Positions 15,722-25,070 of a stretch of 64,000 nt of DNA are shown in pieces. Positions within the stretch are counted from its first letter, which is position 1. Every line of letters starts with the position of its first letter. The notes beneath the pieces are model-generated. The model was given only the letters and a program-made list of their open reading frames with translations, was not told where the DNA came from and did no database searches. The stretch comes from Cellulomonas sp. HZM (lineage in GTDB: Bacteria; Actinomycetota; Actinomycetes; Actinomycetales; Cellulomonadaceae). The position numbers and the translations under genes are program-made. The stretch lies in the NCBI RefSeq assembly GCF_000708885.1, contig NZ_JEOE01000015.1:1-64000 (forward strand). The letters run 5' to 3'.

Positions 15722-17185
15722 GTGCCGGACATCGCCATCGTCCCTCGCCCCGCGAGCGTCGAGGAGCTCGAGGGCGGACCGTTCCTCGTCGACGGCTCGA
15801 CCGCCGTCGTCGTCGAGCAGCGTCCCGAGCTCATCCAGGTCGCGGTGCTCAGCGCGGACCTGTTGGGCCGGGTCGCGGGCAAGCCGGTGCAGGTCCGCTA
15901 CGACGACGTCGAGGGCCCCGGCGCCGTGCGCCTGCTGCTCGACGACGCGGCGCCCGAGGGTGACGAGGCGTACTCGCTGGTCGTGACCTCCGACGGCGTC
16001 ACCGCGCGTGCGCGCGAGGTGGCCGGGCTCGTGCACGCCGTGGTGTCGCTGCGCCAGCTCATGGCGTGCAACGGCGACGAGGGTGCGTCGGTCCCGGCCG
16101 TGCGGATCGAGGACGCCCCGCGGTTCGCGTGGCGCGGGCTCTCGCTCGACGTGGCACGCCACTTCTTCGGCGTCGAGGACGTCAAGGTCGTCATCGGGCT
16201 GATGAAGCACTACAAGCTCAACGTGCTGCACCTGCACCTGTCCGACGACCAGGGCTGGCGCCTGCACGTCCCGTCGCGACCCAACCTCACACGCGTGTCC
16301 GGGCAGACCGCCGTCGACGGCGACCCGGGCGGGTACTACTCGGCGTCCGACTTCCAGACGATCGTGCAGTTCGCCGCCGCGCGCGGCGTGCGCGTCGTCC
16401 CCGAGATCGACGTCCCGGGCCACGTCAACGCCGCGTCGCACGCCTACGGCGAGCTCAACCCGTCGGGTGAGCCGACCGACGCCTACACGGGGATCGAGGT
16501 CGGGTTCAGCCGGCTGCACGCGGACCTGCCCGCGACGACGCCGTTCATCGAGGCGGTGTTCGGCGACGTCGCTGCCATGTCCCCCGACGAGTACGTGCAC
16601 ATCGGCGGCGACGAGGTGCTGACGATGGAGGCCGAGGAGTACGCCTCGCTCGTGGGGACCGCGGCACGCGTCGTGCGTGCGGCCGGCAAGAAGGTGATCG
16701 GCTGGCAGGAGATCGCGCACACGCCGCTCGAGCCCGGCACGGTCGTGCAGTTCTGGGACCCCCGCGTCGACCCGTCGGTCTTCGTCGAGGCGGCCAAGGC
16801 GGGGGCGCTGTTCCTCATGTCGCCCGCGTCGAAGTCGTACCTCGACATGAAGTACGACGCCGACTTCCCGCTCGGGCTCGAGTGGGCCGGGTGCGTCGAG
16901 ATGCGCGACGCGTACGACTGGGAGCCGACGACCCTCATCGAGGGCATGCCGCCCGAGTCCGTGGTCGGCGTCGAGGCGGCGGTCTTCACCGAGACGATCC
17001 GCACGCTCGACGACCTCACGACGATGCTGCTCCCGCGGCTCGCCGCGGTCGCCGAGGTCGCGTGGACCGCACCCGAGCTGCGCGACTGGGACGACTTCCG
17101 CGCGCGTGTGGCGCACCAGGGCGCGTTCTGGGACCGGCTCGGGCTCGCGTGGCACCCGAGCACGCAGGTGGACTGGGAGCGCTGA
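15722..17185 (+). CDS. Beta-N-acetylhexosaminidase, GH20
   Basis: GH20 enzymes release terminal GlcNAc/GalNAc by substrate-assisted catalysis. The protein is 487 residues. It has a GH20b-like N-terminal domain (about 1-130), then the catalytic barrel starting FAWRGLSLDVARHFF. The YKLNVLHLHLSDDQGWRL segment is at about 161-178, VVPEIDVPGHV follows, and the catalytic Asp-Glu pair is in HIGGDEVL near residues 297-298. No signal peptide is present, so it is predicted to be cytoplasmic and may recycle GlcNAc oligomers. The stop lies only three bases from that of the convergent PMT gene, and no terminator is visible between them. Confidence 0.95.
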   Translation: MPDIAIVPRPASVEELEGGPFLVDGSTAVVVEQRPELIQVAVLSADLLGRVAGKPVQVRYDDVEGPGAVRLLLDDAAPEGDEAYSLVVTSDGVTARAREVAGLVHAVVSLRQLMACNGDEGASVPAVRIEDAPRFAWRGLSLDVARHFFGVEDVKVVIGLMKHYKLNVLHLHLSDDQGWRLHVPSRPNLTRVSGQTAVDGDPGGYYSASDFQTIVQFAAARGVRVVPEIDVPGHVNAASHAYGELNPSGEPTDAYTGIEVGFSRLHADLPATTPFIEAVFGDVAAMSPDEYVHIGGDEVLTMEAEEYASLVGTAARVVRAAGKKVIGWQEIAHTPLEPGTVVQFWDPRVDPSVFVEAAKAGALFLMSPASKSYLDMKYDADFPLGLEWAGCVEMRDAYDWEPTTLIEGMPPESVVGVEAAVFTETIRTLDDLTTMLLPRLAAVAEVAWTAPELRDWDDFRARVAHQGAFWDRLGLAWHPSTQVDWER

Positions 17186-17188
17186 GGC

Positions 17189-19063
17189 TCAGACCCAGCT
17201 CTTGAGCCACATCCGCAGGTGCCACTGCTGGTACGGCATGACCTGACCGCTCCACACGGGGTAGAAGAAGAAGCCGGCGGCGACGATCACCGCGACGACG
17301 ACCCCTACGGCGACCTGCGCGTTGCGCCGGCCGCGCACGTCGTCGTCGGGCGGCCCGACGATCAGGCTCAGCACGTACGCGACCGTGAGCGCGACCCACG
17401 GCACGAACGCGATCGAGTAGAACGTGAAGATCGTGCGGTGCGAGTAGGCGAACCACGGCAGCCACCCGGCGGCGATGCCGGACAGCACGGCGCCGGCACG
17501 CCAGTCGCGGTAGCGGACCAGCCACACGAGCGCGACGAGGATCGCGGCAGCGCCCACCCACCACAGGATCGGGTTGCCGAGCGCGACGATCGGCTGCGAG
17601 CAGCTCGACGCACCGCACGCGTCGAGCGCCCGCTGGCCCGAGAGGTGCGAGACCTCGGTGGGGTAGAACATCGACGTCGGCCGCCACTGCACGATCCAGC
17701 CGATCGGCTTGGACGCGTACGGGTGCGGTGAGTCCAGGCCGTTGTGGAAGTTCCACATGTCGACGTGGTAGTGCCACAGCGAGCGCAGCGCGGGCGGCAA
17801 CCACCCGACGCCCTGGCCCGGGTTCTGGGCCGCCCACTGCCGGTCCCAGGCGCCGGCGTGCGTGAACCACGTGGTCCACGTCGCGAGGTAGACGACGAAC
17901 GTCGTGACGACCATGACGACGCCCGCGAAGATCCCGTCCTTCGCGAAGCCCGCCCACACCCACCGGCGCACGCCGATCGTCTTGCGCGCCGTCATGTCCC
18001 AGAGCACCGACATGAGGCCGAAGACCGCGAGGAAGTAGATGCCGGACCACTTGGTGCCGCACGCCAGCCCGAGCAGCACGGCCGCGGCGAACCGCCACCA
18101 CCGCCACCCCAGGCCGGGACCGTCGCCCAGCGGCTCGCCCGCATCGAGCAGCAGGGCCGTGCGCTCCGCGAGCCGGCGTCTGGCCTGCTCGCGGTCCAGC
18201 AGCAGCGCCCCGAACGCGGCGAGCACGAAGAACATGAGGAACGGGTCGAGCAGGCTCACGCGGGACATGACGATCGCCTGGCCGTCGAGCGCGAGGAACA
18301 GCCCCGCGAGCGTGCCCCAGGTCGTCGACGCGAACAGCCGTCGTGCGATGCGCGCGAGCATGAGGATCGCGATCGTCCCGAAGATCGCCGCCGACAGCCG
18401 CCAGGCCGCGGAGCTGTCGATGCCCCCGCCGAGCTTGATCCCGAACGCGATGAGCCACTTGCCGACCAGGGGGTGCACCACGTACTCGGCGTCGGTGCGC
18501 AGGCCGCTCGTGTCGCCCGCCTCGAACTTCGGGTTCGAGTCGTCGTCCCAGTTCGCCTCGTACCCGTTGGTCAGCAGCGAGAACGCGTCCTTGACGTAGT
18601 ACGTCTCGTCGAACACCAACCGGTGGGGCGTGCCGAGGTGCCAGAAGCGCAGGATCCCGCCCAGGACCATGACGGCGAGCGGTGCGACCCACCCGATGAC
18701 GCGCGAGCGGCGCGTCGCGTCGAGCCGCAGCGTCGCCTCGCCCAGCAGCCGGCGCAGGAGCCGCTCGCGCGTGGTCAGCTGCTCGTCGTCCTCGTCGGGC
18801 GGCGTCGCGGTGTCCGCGCGGCGGTGCTGCGGCGCGTCGTGGTCCTCGCCGCCGACGAGCACCACGTGGTCGAAGTCGTCGGGGTCCTCCGCGGCGGTCG
18901 GCGTGGCGGCGGCCGGCGTGGCACCGGCCGGCGTGGCACCGGTCGACGGGCTGGTCGGCGGGGTGTTCGTCGGGCTCGTCGTCGGGCTCGGCTCGTCGAC
19001 GGCCCCCGGGCCGGCCGGCGTGGCGGGGACGTCGTCGTCGGTGGCAGGCGGCACGTCCGTCAT
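17189..19063 (-). CDS. Dolichyl-phosphate-mannose-protein mannosyltransferase (PMT)
   Basis: PMT (GT39) transfers mannose from polyprenyl-phosphate-mannose to Ser/Thr of secreted proteins at the membrane. The protein is 624 residues. The first 100 or so are a disordered Ala/Thr/Pro/Asp-rich cytoplasmic tail with TPAGATPAG repeats. About ten TM helices follow. The catalytic Asp-Glu lies in RLVFDETYYVKDAFSLL near residue 150, and VVHPLVGKWLIAFGIKLGGG follows. The many Ser/Thr/Pro-rich secreted proteins in this window are plausible substrates. ATG 19063 is given; it overlaps a TACGAT -10 box, so the in-frame GTG at 19054, 7 bases after that box, may be the true leaderless start. It is downstream of rsmI, as in M. 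tuberculosis Rv1002c/Rv1003. Confidence 0.94.
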   Translation of the reverse strand: MTDVPPATDDDVPATPAGPGAVDEPSPTTSPTNTPPTSPSTGATPAGATPAAATPTAAEDPDDFDHVVLVGGEDHDAPQHRRADTATPPDEDDEQLTTRERLLRRLLGEATLRLDATRRSRVIGWVAPLAVMVLGGILRFWHLGTPHRLVFDETYYVKDAFSLLTNGYEANWDDDSNPKFEAGDTSGLRTDAEYVVHPLVGKWLIAFGIKLGGGIDSSAAWRLSAAIFGTIAILMLARIARRLFASTTWGTLAGLFLALDGQAIVMSRVSLLDPFLMFFVLAAFGALLLDREQARRRLAERTALLLDAGEPLGDGPGLGWRWWRFAAAVLLGLACGTKWSGIYFLAVFGLMSVLWDMTARKTIGVRRWVWAGFAKDGIFAGVVMVVTTFVVYLATWTTWFTHAGAWDRQWAAQNPGQGVGWLPPALRSLWHYHVDMWNFHNGLDSPHPYASKPIGWIVQWRPTSMFYPTEVSHLSGQRALDACGASSCSQPIVALGNPILWWVGAAAILVALVWLVRYRDWRAGAVLSGIAAGWLPWFAYSHRTIFTFYSIAFVPWVALTVAYVLSLIVGPPDDDVRGRRNAQVAVGVVVAVIVAAGFFFYPVWSGQVMPYQQWHLRMWLKSWV

Positions 19064-19163
19064 CGTAGGGGTGCCCCCTGTCACGTCGGCGACGGTTCGC
19101 GCACCGGTTTCGTCGCGGTTCGTCCCGATGGCGGCGACGGGGACCCGGCGCACGCGTCCCGGG

Positions 19164-20117
19164 TCAGCGCGCGCGTGCCTCCAGGGCCGCGGAGTACAGG
19201 TCGCGCTTGGGCACGCCGGCCGTCGTCGCGACGTCGGCCACGACGTCCTTGAGCCGCTCGCCCGCGTCGGAGCGCGCGAGCACCTCGGGCACCAGGTCCG
19301 GGACCGACGCCCTGCGCCGCGGCGCGCCCTGCACCACGACCACGATCTCCCCACGCACCTCGCCGGCCGCCCACGTCGCCAGCTCGGCGAGCGGGCCGCG
19401 GCGCACCTCCTCGTACGTCTTGGTCAGCTCGCGGCACACAGCAGCGGGCCGGTCGCCGCCGAACGCGTCGCACATCGCGGCCAGCAGGTCGGCGACGCGG
19501 TGCGGCGACTCGAAGAACACCATCGTGCGGCGCTCGTCGGCCAGCTCCGCGAGCGCACGGGCACGCTCGCCCGGCCTGCGCGGCGCGAACCCCTCGAAGC
19601 AGAAGCGGTCCGTCGGCAGCCCGGAGAGCGCGAGGGCGGTGAGCACCGCGCTGGGTCCGGGTGCCGCGGTGACGTCGAGCCCGCGACGCACGGCCGCCGC
19701 GACCACGCGGAACCCGGGGTCGGAGACGGCCGGCATCCCGGCGTCGGTCACGACCACCACGGTCCCGCCGCCCTCGACGACGTCGAGCAGCTCGTCGGCC
19801 GATCGCTGCTCGTTGTGCTCGTGGTGGCTGACCACCCGGCCGCCCACCGTCACCCCGAGGCGGGCCGCGAGCGCGCGCAGCCGCCGGGTGTCCTCGGCGG
19901 CGACCACGTCGGCGCTCGTCAGCAGGTCGCGCAGGCGCTGCGAGGCGTCCCCGGAGTTGCCGATCGGCGTCGCGGCGAGCACGAGCCGTCCCGCGCCGCG
20001 CCTGCTGGCGCTCGCGCCGCTGAGCCGGTCGCCCGGTGCGTCGTGCGGCTCGTCGACGCGCAGCGGGCCGGCCTCGTCGACCGGCTCGGTGTGCTCGTCG
20101 TGCCTGTCGTCGTCCAC
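19164..20117 (-). CDS. rsmI: 16S rRNA (cytidine-1402-2'-O)-methyltransferase
   Basis: RsmI methylates the ribose of C1402 in 16S rRNA, tuning the decoding centre. The protein is 317 residues, longer than usual because of an acidic extension of about 40 residues at the N-terminus. The tetrapyrrole-methylase fold begins LVLAATPIGNSGDASQRLRD (about 46-65), with EDTRRLRALAARLG, the SAM-binding VVVVTDAGMPAVSDPG (about 118-133) and AAPGPSAVLTALALSGLP. GTG 20117 is chosen because CAGGCT lies 6 bases upstream and further extension is low-quality. It is divergent from the ABC transporter gene. Confidence 0.95.
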   Translation of the reverse strand: MDDDRHDEHTEPVDEAGPLRVDEPHDAPGDRLSGASASRRGAGRLVLAATPIGNSGDASQRLRDLLTSADVVAAEDTRRLRALAARLGVTVGGRVVSHHEHNEQRSADELLDVVEGGGTVVVVTDAGMPAVSDPGFRVVAAAVRRGLDVTAAPGPSAVLTALALSGLPTDRFCFEGFAPRRPGERARALAELADERRTMVFFESPHRVADLLAAMCDAFGGDRPAAVCRELTKTYEEVRRGPLAELATWAAGEVRGEIVVVVQGAPRRRASVPDLVPEVLARSDAGERLKDVVADVATTAGVPKRDLYSAALEARAR

Positions 20118-20254
20118 GCGCTCAGCCTGCCACGCCCACCGCCCGCGCCGGCCGCGCCCGCGGTCCCGCGTGGCCGCCCACCCGTTCGTCCGCCGGCCGA
20201 CGTCGCCGGACCTCGGCGGGCACCGTCTCCGCAACCGTCGCTCGAATCGATACG

Positions 20255-22030
20255 ATGACCGCCGTGACCGACCCCCAGGACGTCTACGACGGCGCGCACC
20301 CCGTCCGCACCCTGCGCCGGATGTTCCGCGGCCAGGGCGGGCGGCTCACCGTCGCGACCGCCGCGTTCGCCGTCAAGCACTCGCCGATCTGGATCATCCC
20401 GCTGCTCACCGCCAACGTCATCGACGTGGTCGTCGAGCACCAGCCGCTGCACGAGCTGTGGGTCTCCGCGGTGCTGATGGCGGTGCTGATCGCGCAGAAC
20501 CTGCCGCTGCACCAGCTCTACGTGCGCATGCTGTCCCGTTCGGTCCGCACGGTCGAGACCAACCTGCGCATGGCACTCGCGCAGCGCCTGCAGGAGCTCT
20601 CGATCGGCTACCACCGCCGCGTGAGCGCGGGTGTGCTGCAGGCCAAGATCGTGCGGGACGTCGAGAACGTCGTCGAGAGCTCGCGCCAGGCGTTCGACTC
20701 CGGCATGGCCGCGATCACCACGCTCACGGGAGCGATCGTCATCACCGCCATCAAGGTGCCCGAGTTCCTGCCGGTGTACGCGGTGGCGGTCCCGGCCGCG
20801 GCGGCGCTCGTCGTCTCGATGCGCCGGCGCATGACCGCGCGCAACGCCGCGTTCCGCGCGGAGGTGGAGAACATGTCCGCGCGCGTCTCCGAGATGACGC
20901 ACCTCATCCCCATCACGCGCGCGCACGCGCTCGAGCGCGACGAGCTCGACCGCATGGGCGCGACCCTGGTCGGGGTGCGCGACGCGGGCATCCGGCTCGA
21001 CGTCACCAACGGCTGGTTCGGCGCGCTGTCGTGGATCCTCATGCAGCTGCTGTCGGTCGCATGCCTCATCGGTGCCGCGTGGGTCGCGTGGACGGGGCGG
21101 TTCGGCATGACGGCCGGTGACGTGACGATGCTGTCGTCGTACTTCGTCGCGCTGACCGGGTCCGTCACCGCGATCATGAGCCTGACGCCGATCATCACCA
21201 AGGGCCTCGAGTCCGTGCGGTCGATGAGCGAGGTCCTCACCGAGCCGGACGTCGAGCGCAACGCGGGCAAGGCCGTCGTCGACGACGTGCACGGGGACGT
21301 GCAGTTCCACGACGTCACGTTCCACTACGCCGACGCACCCGACGAGGTCGCCGTCGAGGCCCTGGACCTGCACGTGCGGGCCGGGGAGACGGTGGCGCTC
21401 GTCGGCCCGTCCGGGTCCGGCAAGTCCACCGTGCTCAACATGGTCATCGGTTTCCTCGCGCCGACGAGCGGGCGGATCCTGCTCGACGGGCGGGACATGG
21501 CCGGCCTCGACCTGCGCACGTACCGGCGGTTCCTCGCGGTGGTGCCGCAGGAGTCCCTGCTGTTCGAGGGGTCGGTGCGCGACAACGTCACCTACGGCAG
21601 CCACGACCTGTCCGACGACGCCGTGCTCGAGGCGCTGCGGGGTGCGAACGCGCTGGGCTTCGTCGAGCAGATGGGTGGCCTCGACGCGGTGATCGGCGAG
21701 CGGGGCGCGCGGCTGTCGGGCGGGCAGCGGCAGCGGCTCGCGATCGCGCGAGCCCTCGTGCGCGACCCGCGCGTGCTCGTGCTCGACGAGGCGACGTCCG
21801 CGCTCGACACCGCCTCGGAGCGGCTCGTGCAGGAGGCGCTCGCGCGGCTCATGGCGGGACGGACCACGTTCGTCGTCGCGCACCGGCTCTCGACGATCCG
21901 CGGCGCGGACCGCATCGCGGTGATGCGGGACGGGCGGCTCGTCGAGATCGGGTCGCACGCCGAGCTCGTCTCGGCCGACGGCGCCTACGCCGAGCTCGAG
22001 CGGCTCTCGTCGGGTGCCACGAACGCCTGA
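20255..22030 (+). CDS. ABC transporter, fused permease and ATPase
   Basis: This is a half-size ABC exporter of 591 residues. A six-helix type-IV transmembrane domain spans about 30-320. The ATPase domain has Walker A GPSGSGKST (about 383-391), Q-loop VVPQESLLFEGSVRDNV, signature LSGGQRQRLAIARALV, Walker B VLVLDEATSALD and the H-loop VVAHRLST. It probably works as a homodimer, and the substrate is unknown. ATG 20255 overlaps a TACGAT -10 box (20251-20256), so GTG 20264, 7 bases after it, may be the true start. The last 46 bases overlap the 3' end of the convergent nicotinamidase gene. Confidence 0.93.
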   Translation: MTAVTDPQDVYDGAHPVRTLRRMFRGQGGRLTVATAAFAVKHSPIWIIPLLTANVIDVVVEHQPLHELWVSAVLMAVLIAQNLPLHQLYVRMLSRSVRTVETNLRMALAQRLQELSIGYHRRVSAGVLQAKIVRDVENVVESSRQAFDSGMAAITTLTGAIVITAIKVPEFLPVYAVAVPAAAALVVSMRRRMTARNAAFRAEVENMSARVSEMTHLIPITRAHALERDELDRMGATLVGVRDAGIRLDVTNGWFGALSWILMQLLSVACLIGAAWVAWTGRFGMTAGDVTMLSSYFVALTGSVTAIMSLTPIITKGLESVRSMSEVLTEPDVERNAGKAVVDDVHGDVQFHDVTFHYADAPDEVAVEALDLHVRAGETVALVGPSGSGKSTVLNMVIGFLAPTSGRILLDGRDMAGLDLRTYRRFLAVVPQESLLFEGSVRDNVTYGSHDLSDDAVLEALRGANALGFVEQMGGLDAVIGERGARLSGGQRQRLAIARALVRDPRVLVLDEATSALDTASERLVQEALARLMAGRTTFVVAHRLSTIRGADRIAVMRDGRLVEIGSHAELVSADGAYAELERLSSGATNA

Positions 22031-22617
22031 TCGGACGTCGACAGCTCGACGCCCGCGGCTCGCAGCTCGTCGCGCGCGGCCGCGCCGAGCTCGGGGGAGA
22101 CCGGCACCGTGAGGTCGGTGAGGACCCTCGTCGCCAGGCCGAGCCCGTGGGCGTCGAGCGCGGTCGCGCGCACGCAGTGCGACTCGGCGATGCCGACGAC
22201 GTCGACCGCGTCGATGCCCGCGTCCCGCAGGATCGTCTCGAGCGTGCGGCCCTCGGCATCCGTCCCCTCGAAGCCCGAGTAGGCCGCGGCGTACGCGCCC
22301 TTCTTGACGCTCGCGTCCGGACCCAGCTCCGCGAGCGCCGGGTGCAGCTCCGCCTCGGGCGTGCCCGCGACGCCGTGCGGGGGCCACGTGTCGACGAAGT
22401 CGGGGTGGTCGCTGAAGTGGTCGCCGGGATCGACGTGCCAGTCCTGCGTCGTCACGACGAGGTCGTAGGCGTCCCGGTGCGCGGCGGCGTGCTCGGCCAC
22501 CGCGCGGGCCACGTCGTCGCCGCCCGCCACCGCGAGAGCACCGCCCTCGCAGAACGTGGGCTGCACGTCGACGACGAGCAGCGCGCGGTGGTTCGTCGTC
22601 TCCGGGGTCTGCGTCAT
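21985..22617 (-). CDS. Isochorismatase-family nicotinamidase
   Basis: The protein (210 residues) matches PncA-type nicotinamidases, which hydrolyse nicotinamide to nicotinate for NAD recycling. The catalytic triad is visible: Asp in LLVVDVQPTF (about 17), Lys in SVKKGAYAAAYSGFEG (about 105), and Cys in GIAESHCVRATALDA (about 147). Metal ligands fit TQDWHVDPGDHFSDHP (about 58-73). Start ATG 22617. The gene faces the ABC transporter with overlapping 3' ends and is divergent from the PQQ-type gene with a 44-base gap. Confidence 0.92.
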   Translation of the reverse strand: MTQTPETTNHRALLVVDVQPTFCEGGALAVAGGDDVARAVAEHAAAHRDAYDLVVTTQDWHVDPGDHFSDHPDFVDTWPPHGVAGTPEAELHPALAELGPDASVKKGAYAAAYSGFEGTDAEGRTLETILRDAGIDAVDVVGIAESHCVRATALDAHGLGLATRVLTDLTVPVSPELGAAARDELRAAGVELSTSDQAFVAPDESRSSSA

Positions 22618-22661
22618 CCGTCCAGCGTTGCACGCACGGGCCGGGCGTGCTGCGCTGGGGC

Positions 22662-23783
22662 ATGGCGCGCGTGCGGATCTGGCTGGTCGCGGTGGTCCTG
22701 GTGCTCGCGGGGTGCACGGGGGGCGGGTCGTCGTCCTCGTCGTCCCCCTCGCCCACCGCGCTCTCGCCCACCGGCTCGTCGCCCACGCCCGCGCCCGACG
22801 TCCGGGTCACCGCCCAGGACGACGTCGTCACCGGCCTCGACGTCCCGTGGGGGATCGCGTTCCTGCCCGGGGGCGACGCGGTCGTCACGCTGCGCGACGA
22901 GAAGCGGCTCGTGCTGGTGTCGCCGGCGGGCGCCGTCACGCGCGTGACCGGGCCGGGCGCCCGCCGGCTGCTCGACGTGGTGCACCCGGCCGGTGAGGGC
23001 GGTCTGCTGGGCGTCGCCGTGCTCGGGTCCGACGGGGGCGCCGTCGACCTCGCGCTCTACGCCACCGCGGCCGACGACAACCGCGTGCTGCGCGCGACGC
23101 TCACCGGTTCGTCGTTGGGCGACCTCCGGCCGGTGCTCACCGGCATCCACAAGGCGCGCAACCACGACGGCGGCCGGCTCGCGGTGGGCCCCGACGGGTT
23201 CCTGTACGTGACCACGGGCGACGCGAACGAGCGGCCCGACGCGCAGGACCCCGCCTCGCTCAACGGCAAGATCCTGCGCGTCACGGCGGACGGTGAGCCC
23301 GCGCCGGGCAACCCGACGCCCGGCTCGCCCGTGTGGAGCCTCGGTCACCGCAACCCGCAGGGCCTCGGCTGGGTGCCCGACGGGCGGATGCTCGCGGCCG
23401 AGTTCGGGCAGGACACGTGGGACGAGCTCAACGTGATCGAGCCGGGTGCGGACTACGGGTGGCCAGTGGTCGAGGGGCGCGCCGGCCGTGCGGGGTTCGT
23501 CGACCCCGTCGCGCAGTGGGCGACGTCCGACGCGTCGCCGAGCGGCATCGCCGTGACCGACGACGCCGTGTACCTCGCGGCGCTGCGCGGCGAACGGCTG
23601 TGGCGCGTCCCCCTGACGCCGGACGGCGTGGGCACGCCGCGCGCGCTGCTCACGGACCTGGGCCGCCTGCGCGCGGTCGCCGAGGCGCCGGACGGCTCGC
23701 TGTGGGTGCTGACCAACAACACGGACGGCCGCGGCACCCCCCGCCCGGGCGACGACCGCATCGTCCGCATCACGCTCGGCTGA
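22662..23783 (+). CDS. PQQ-dependent sugar dehydrogenase-like lipoprotein
   Basis: The protein is 373 residues from ATG 22662. The lipobox LVLAGC puts the acylated cysteine at residue 18, so it is exported and membrane-tethered. A Ser/Pro/Thr linker follows, then a six-bladed beta-propeller of the glucose/sorbosone dehydrogenase family: VTGLDVPWGIAFLPGG, GEGGLLGVAV, RNHDGGRLAVGPDGFLYVTTGDANE (in parts, about 162-186) and SLGHRNPQGLGW. These proteins oxidise aldoses with PQQ, but many actinobacterial members are uncharacterised. No PQQ synthesis gene is in view. The 84-bp palindrome at 23891 lies downstream. Confidence 0.88.
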   Translation: MARVRIWLVAVVLVLAGCTGGGSSSSSSPSPTALSPTGSSPTPAPDVRVTAQDDVVTGLDVPWGIAFLPGGDAVVTLRDEKRLVLVSPAGAVTRVTGPGARRLLDVVHPAGEGGLLGVAVLGSDGGAVDLALYATAADDNRVLRATLTGSSLGDLRPVLTGIHKARNHDGGRLAVGPDGFLYVTTGDANERPDAQDPASLNGKILRVTADGEPAPGNPTPGSPVWSLGHRNPQGLGWVPDGRMLAAEFGQDTWDELNVIEPGADYGWPVVEGRAGRAGFVDPVAQWATSDASPSGIAVTDDAVYLAALRGERLWRVPLTPDGVGTPRALLTDLGRLRAVAEAPDGSLWVLTNNTDGRGTPRPGDDRIVRITLG

Positions 23784-24125
23784 CCTGCGCGACTCCACGC
23801 GCGGCTCTGCGGACGACTCCTCGCGCGGGTCCCCGCGCAGGCCCCGCGCGGGCCTCGCGCGGGCGTGCCGCGGCCTGCGTCGGCGAACCGGATCAGCGGG
23901 ACTTGTGACAGGTGGGGCCTGATGTGGCGGGCAGCCCGCATCACCGGGCGCTCACGTCACAAGTGCCGCTGATCGTGACGTTCGCCCGCCCTGAGCCTCG
24001 GGTGGTACCGCCGGCGACGGGCCGCCACGCGCCGAACCGTCCACAGGAGCGCCGGCTGCGGCCGCTCTCCACAGCGGGCGCCGGTGCCTCCCCACGAGCG
24101 CGCCGATCCGTGGGCTGATCGGCGA
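23784..24125. other. Gene-free interval with palindrome A
   Basis: The interval holds GC-rich short inverted repeats (23790-23880), the 84-bp palindromic element A (23891-23974), and a stretch containing CCGTCCACAGG. No convincing coding sequence was found. An upstream start at GTG 24084 for the next gene is possible. Confidence 0.6.
23891..23974. repeat. 84-bp dispersed palindromic element, copy A
   Basis: The left arm GATCAGCGGGACTTGTGACA and the right arm (23954-23974, reading CGTCACAAGTGCCGCTGATC at its end) are inverted with two mismatches. Copies B and C in this window have the same length and arms but different centres. It lies 107 bases after the PQQ-type gene. Confidence 0.9.
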
Positions 24126-25004
24126 GTGCTCACCGACACGGAACGGCGCCTTCGCGAGCTCGGAGGGGTCGCACGTCGACAGGATCTCGGGCGTCGCGCG
24201 GGCTCGGCGGCGACCCTCGCCGGTGAGATCGAACGAGGATCGGTCCGCCGGGTGGCCCGGGGCGTCTACGCGCTCGCGGGTGCTGGCCGCGCCGCGATCT
24301 CCGCGGTCGTGCACGGAGCCCGGCTCGGTTGTGTCTCGGCGGTGGAGTCGTACGGCGTCGCGGTGCTCCGCCCCGCGGCAGCGCCGCACCTGTCGGTACC
24401 GTGCAACCGCGGGACGACGGCATCCGACGCGCGGAGGGCGTGGCCGGCGGTCGTGCACCACGAGAGCGCCGCGCCGCAGGGTCGGGTGGCCGGCGTCGAG
24501 GCGGTCCCGCTGGACGAGGCGTTGGCGCGGATGCTGATCTGCTGCGCGCCTGCGGAGGCGCTCGTGTCGATCGACAGCGCGCTCAACCAGCGGCGCGCGA
24601 CGCTCCGACAGATCGCGGCGGCGCTGCCGGTGACGTCCCCGGTCGGAGCCCGCTTCGTGCTCTCGCGCGCGGACGGCCGCAGCATGTCCCCGCTCGAGAC
24701 CGTGGCGCGACTCGCTCTCGTCGCCGACGGGCTCGTGGTGGAGCCGGGGGTGCTCGTGGCCCGCGTCGGGTACGTCGACCTGCTCGTCGAGGGACGGGTG
24801 GTGGTGGAGCTCGACGGCTTCGAGTTCCACAGCTCGGTGCGTGCCTTCCGCGAAGATCGGCGACGTGACCGGGAGCTGGTCGCCCAGGGGTACCTGGTGC
24901 TGAGGTTCGCGGCGGCGGACGTCCGGCGTGACGTGGACCGGCTGGTCGATGCGGTCCGAGCGGCGTGCGGTCAGCTTCCGGATCGCAATCAGCGGCTCTT
25001 GTGA
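24126..25004 (+). CDS. AbiEi-like winged-helix plus DUF559 nuclease-fold protein
   Basis: The protein is 292 residues from GTG 24126 (GTG 24084 would add 14). The N-terminus has the AbiEi-type winged-helix pattern LRELGGVARRQDLGRRAGS (about 8-26), then VRRVARGVYALAG. The C-terminal DUF559 domain reads VGYVDLLVEGRVVVELDG (about 218-235), FHSSVRAFREDRRRDRELV and GYLVLRFAAADV. This is a Vsr/PD-(D/E)xK-like fold, with Asp and Glu at the expected positions. Such genes are frequent and variable in actinobacteria and are of unknown function. No partner toxin gene is adjacent. The stop codon TGA (25002-25004) lies inside palindromic element B, and element A lies upstream, so the gene is bracketed by two copies. 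Confidence 0.8.
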   Translation: MLTDTERRLRELGGVARRQDLGRRAGSAATLAGEIERGSVRRVARGVYALAGAGRAAISAVVHGARLGCVSAVESYGVAVLRPAAAPHLSVPCNRGTTASDARRAWPAVVHHESAAPQGRVAGVEAVPLDEALARMLICCAPAEALVSIDSALNQRRATLRQIAAALPVTSPVGARFVLSRADGRSMSPLETVARLALVADGLVVEPGVLVARVGYVDLLVEGRVVVELDGFEFHSSVRAFREDRRRDRELVAQGYLVLRFAAADVRRDVDRLVDAVRAACGQLPDRNQRLL

Positions 25005-25070
25005 CGCGTGCGCACTCCGGACGCCTCCAGCGCGCCACTCCAGGCGCACCAGTCACAAGGTCCGCTGGTT
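24987..25070. repeat. 84-bp dispersed palindromic element, copy B
   Basis: The left arm AATCAGCGGCTCTTGTGAC and the right arm GTCACAAGGTCCGCTGGTT are inverted with several mismatches. The left arm encodes the last residues and stop codon of the DUF559 gene. Confidence 0.88.

Noticed and set aside
18531..18550. LexA-like TCGAAC/GTTCGA palindrome
   Set aside because: It lies inside the PMT coding sequence and its spacer is five rather than four bases.
24126..25004. Type IV toxin-antitoxin module
   Set aside because: The AbiEi-like winged helix is fused to DUF559 and no AbiEii-type nucleotidyltransferase toxin is adjacent.
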